64,000 nt of DNA from Novipirellula caenicola (GTDB lineage: Bacteria; Planctomycetota; Planctomycetia; Pirellulales; Pirellulaceae): contig NZ_BAABRO010000001.1 of the NCBI RefSeq assembly GCF_039545035.1, positions 186,001 to 250,000 on the forward strand, written 5' to 3'. Of this stretch, positions 62,594-64,000 are shown in pieces; the first letter of the stretch is position 1; each line of letters begins with the position of its first letter. The notes beneath the pieces were generated by a model that had not been told where the DNA came from, ran no database searches, and worked only from the letters and a program-made list of their open reading frames with translations. Both the position numbers and the translations under genes were made by a program.

Positions 62594-63643
62594 ATGACCG
62601 AAACCACGACCAAAAGCAAAACGATGTCCTCACCCTCGTCAATGTTCAACGAGGCAGGATTAAAAAAAGCCGCGGTGCTGCTAAGCTCGATGCCGACCAA
62701 GACGGCTGCGCGGGTCCTTTCGCAATTGCCGCCGCGTGCGATCGAAGCGATCAGCATCATGATCGCCCAAACCGATTCGTTTGGAGGTGACGAGCAGGAA
62801 GTCGTGATCGCTGAGTTTCTCACCAGCAAAGCGAGTTCGATCTACGCTAGTCCCGGGGGACTCGAGCGAGCCAAGGAGCTGATCAAAGAAGCGCTCGGCC
62901 GCGACGCAGGTGAATTGCTGGGCAATCTGCAACAGACGATCGAGTCGATGCCGTTCGGCTTTATCAAGAAGGTCGATGCCCAAACGCTGCTGCAGTTCAT
63001 CGGCGACGAGCATCCGCAAACCATCGCGTTGTTGCTCAGCCATGTCCCGTCAAATTATGCGTCCGAAGTGATGTCGGGACTCGATCCCGAGAAACAGCTC
63101 GAGGTGATTCGGCGAATTGCCACGATGGGTCGCACCAGCCCCGATGCGGTTGCCGAATTGGAGTATGGTCTGGAAATGCGGCTTAGCAGCATGGTCAACC
63201 AATCGCACAGTAACACCGGCGGCGTGGCCAGCGTGGCAGAGATCCTGAACGTGGCCGAACGCAGTGTCGAACGGAACATCATGGAATCACTCGGGCGTGA
63301 TGATCCCGAGTTGTCCGACGAGATTCGCCGGTTGATGTTTGTGTTTGAAGACATCTCGAAACTTGGCGATCGCGATATCCAAGCGCTACTGAAGAACGTG
63401 GAAACGTCGCAGTGGGCGATGTCGCTAAAAGGGGCCAGCCAAGTGCTTCAGAACAAAGTGATGAAGAACATGAGCACGCGAGCCGCCGAAAATCTTCGCG
63501 AAGAGATGGAGTATCTCGGCAGCGTCCGCATCAGCGAGGTCGAAGCGGTGCAACAAAAGATTGTCGACATCGTTCGCCATCTCGAAGACACCGGCGAAAT
63601 CTCGCGTCCGACCGGCGAGGAAGAAGAAGAGTATGTGAACTAA
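62594..63643 (+). CDS. fliG: Flagellar motor switch protein FliG
   Basis: Protein of 349 residues, close to the usual length. An N-terminal extension of about 20 polar residues is followed by LKKAAVLLSSMPTKTAARVL, the FliG N-domain; the middle domain has the EHPQTIALLLSHVPSNYASE motif, the strongest FliG signature; the C-terminal torque domain has FVFEDISKLGDRDIQALLK and MSLKGASQVLQNKVMKNMS with the charged residues that meet MotA. It ends in an acidic EEEEEYVN. FliG forms the C-ring part that couples stator force to rotor rotation and links to the MS-ring FliF. A Shine-Dalgarno AAAGGAAGG precedes ATG 62594. The neighbours (FliF, FliH) are not in the window. Confidence 0.96.
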   Translation: MTETTTKSKTMSSPSSMFNEAGLKKAAVLLSSMPTKTAARVLSQLPPRAIEAISIMIAQTDSFGGDEQEVVIAEFLTSKASSIYASPGGLERAKELIKEALGRDAGELLGNLQQTIESMPFGFIKKVDAQTLLQFIGDEHPQTIALLLSHVPSNYASEVMSGLDPEKQLEVIRRIATMGRTSPDAVAELEYGLEMRLSSMVNQSHSNTGGVASVAEILNVAERSVERNIMESLGRDDPELSDEIRRLMFVFEDISKLGDRDIQALLKNVETSQWAMSLKGASQVLQNKVMKNMSTRAAENLREEMEYLGSVRISEVEAVQQKIVDIVRHLEDTGEISRPTGEEEEEYVN

Positions 63644-63824
63644 TTGCCTCGCATTCGCGCGCAATCGGAATCACTGTGCAGCAATGCCGCGGGAAGGAGT
63701 GACAGGAGACAAGTTCACGCAGCCGTTAAATTGCGATCCTCAACTACCTGTCAACCCCCTCGCGAGGCATTGCTGCCTCGGATAATGACCAAGCAGCCAT
63801 TACAGACTACCTACTCGTTCTAAA

Positions 63825-64000
63825 TTACGCGATACGCGGCAAAACAATATCAAGCGTTTTCTTCAACGCACCGCCACTAGCCCGGATTCCTTGGACCTCT
63901 TTCGGCCATAGATCGATTTCCAATTGATTGATTACACCGGTCCGACCGACCACGGTGGGCACCGATAATGCCACATCGCGGATTCCGTAGCATCCTCGTT
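63825..64000 (-). CDS. Lactate/malate dehydrogenase, C-terminal fragment (partial)
   Basis: The frame enters from the right edge. The visible 58 residues end with a TAA stop at 63827-63825: ...GIRDVALSVPTVVGRTGVI, then LEIDLWPKEVQGIRASGGAL, ALKKTLDIVL. This is the C-terminal end of the L-lactate / malate dehydrogenase family (cf. VFIGVPAVLGRNGVE and ALKKSAAALKE). Such enzymes reduce pyruvate or oxidise malate with NAD. Which of the two it is cannot be told from the C-terminus. The N-terminal NAD domain lies beyond the window. Confidence 0.85.
   Translation of the reverse strand, partial: RGCYGIRDVALSVPTVVGRTGVINQLEIDLWPKEVQGIRASGGALKKTLDIVLPRIA

Overview
The window looks like a chromosomal segment of a marine planctomycete of the Pirellulaceae (Rhodopirellula / Rubripirellula-like). 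The gene types point there: a DUF1559 pseudopilin, an ECF sigma factor paired with a Ser/Thr kinase, a WD40 Ser/Thr kinase, a periplasmic sulfatase, a PhoD-type phosphatase, an oversized secretin, and a RAYT transposase of a type I associate with this group. Genes are loosely packed, with many gaps of 300-900 bp that carry repeats. No rRNA or tRNA gene, prophage or CRISPR array was seen. Genus-level placement is inference.

Layout. 1-4.8 kb: the 3' end of one hybrid histidine kinase (receiver-Hpt), then a complete CHASE-PAS-GAF hybrid kinase. 5-10.3 kb: a membrane protein, a GNAT acetyltransferase, shikimate kinase and a TgpA-like transglutaminase membrane protein. 10.4-15.1 kb (minus): a giant secretin with a translationally coupled lipoprotein-like gene. 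15.5-25 kb (minus): a flagellar block of fliS, fliD, two large flagellins and csrA, with four stem-loops or terminators. 25.7-34.3 kb: LuxR-type regulator, exported proteins, sulfatase, RAYT transposase with flanking repeats, and a two-domain exported protein. 34.7-42.3 kb (minus): WD40 kinase, PhoD phosphatase, membrane protein, AhpD-like protein. 42.5-46 kb: a kinase N-terminal-like miniprotein, a PEGA protein and a YfhO-like membrane protein. 46-50.9 kb (minus): a stand-alone GyrB-type TOPRIM protein, a Cache-receptor Ser/Thr kinase, its ECF sigma factor and an MnmC-like methyltransferase. 51.5-52.4 kb: a six-repeat helix-turn-helix protein. 52.6-59.3 kb (minus): nuclease-like protein, pyrE, L,D-transpeptidase, then a tight three-gene operon (Pycsar-effector-like membrane protein, PlsC-like acyltransferase, family 2 glycosyltransferase), and an unknown gene. 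59.6-62.1 kb (minus): DUF1559 pseudopilin with two tiny lipoproteins, one of only 52 codons. 62.6-63.6 kb: fliG. The right edge cuts the 3' end of a lactate/malate dehydrogenase.

How genes work together. FliS (chaperone), FliD (cap), two filament proteins and CsrA form a filament assembly and control module. Both flagellin leaders share two GGA motifs, one in the Shine-Dalgarno sequence, as expected for CsrA control. The ECF sigma factor and receptor kinase overlap by four bases and probably form one signalling unit. The 55.6-58.2 kb operon joins a lipid acyltransferase and a glycosyltransferase to a membrane protein resembling effectors of cyclic-nucleotide defence systems; a role in a membrane glycolipid or carotenoid ester is as likely as defence.

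The gaps hold at least three dispersed repeat families: a 115-bp palindromic element with 8-bp terminal inverted repeats (two copies), a 52-bp repeat (two copies plus a fragment), and GGGACAGAG repeats flanking the RAYT gene. All positions, alignments and domain calls were made by eye, without database searches.
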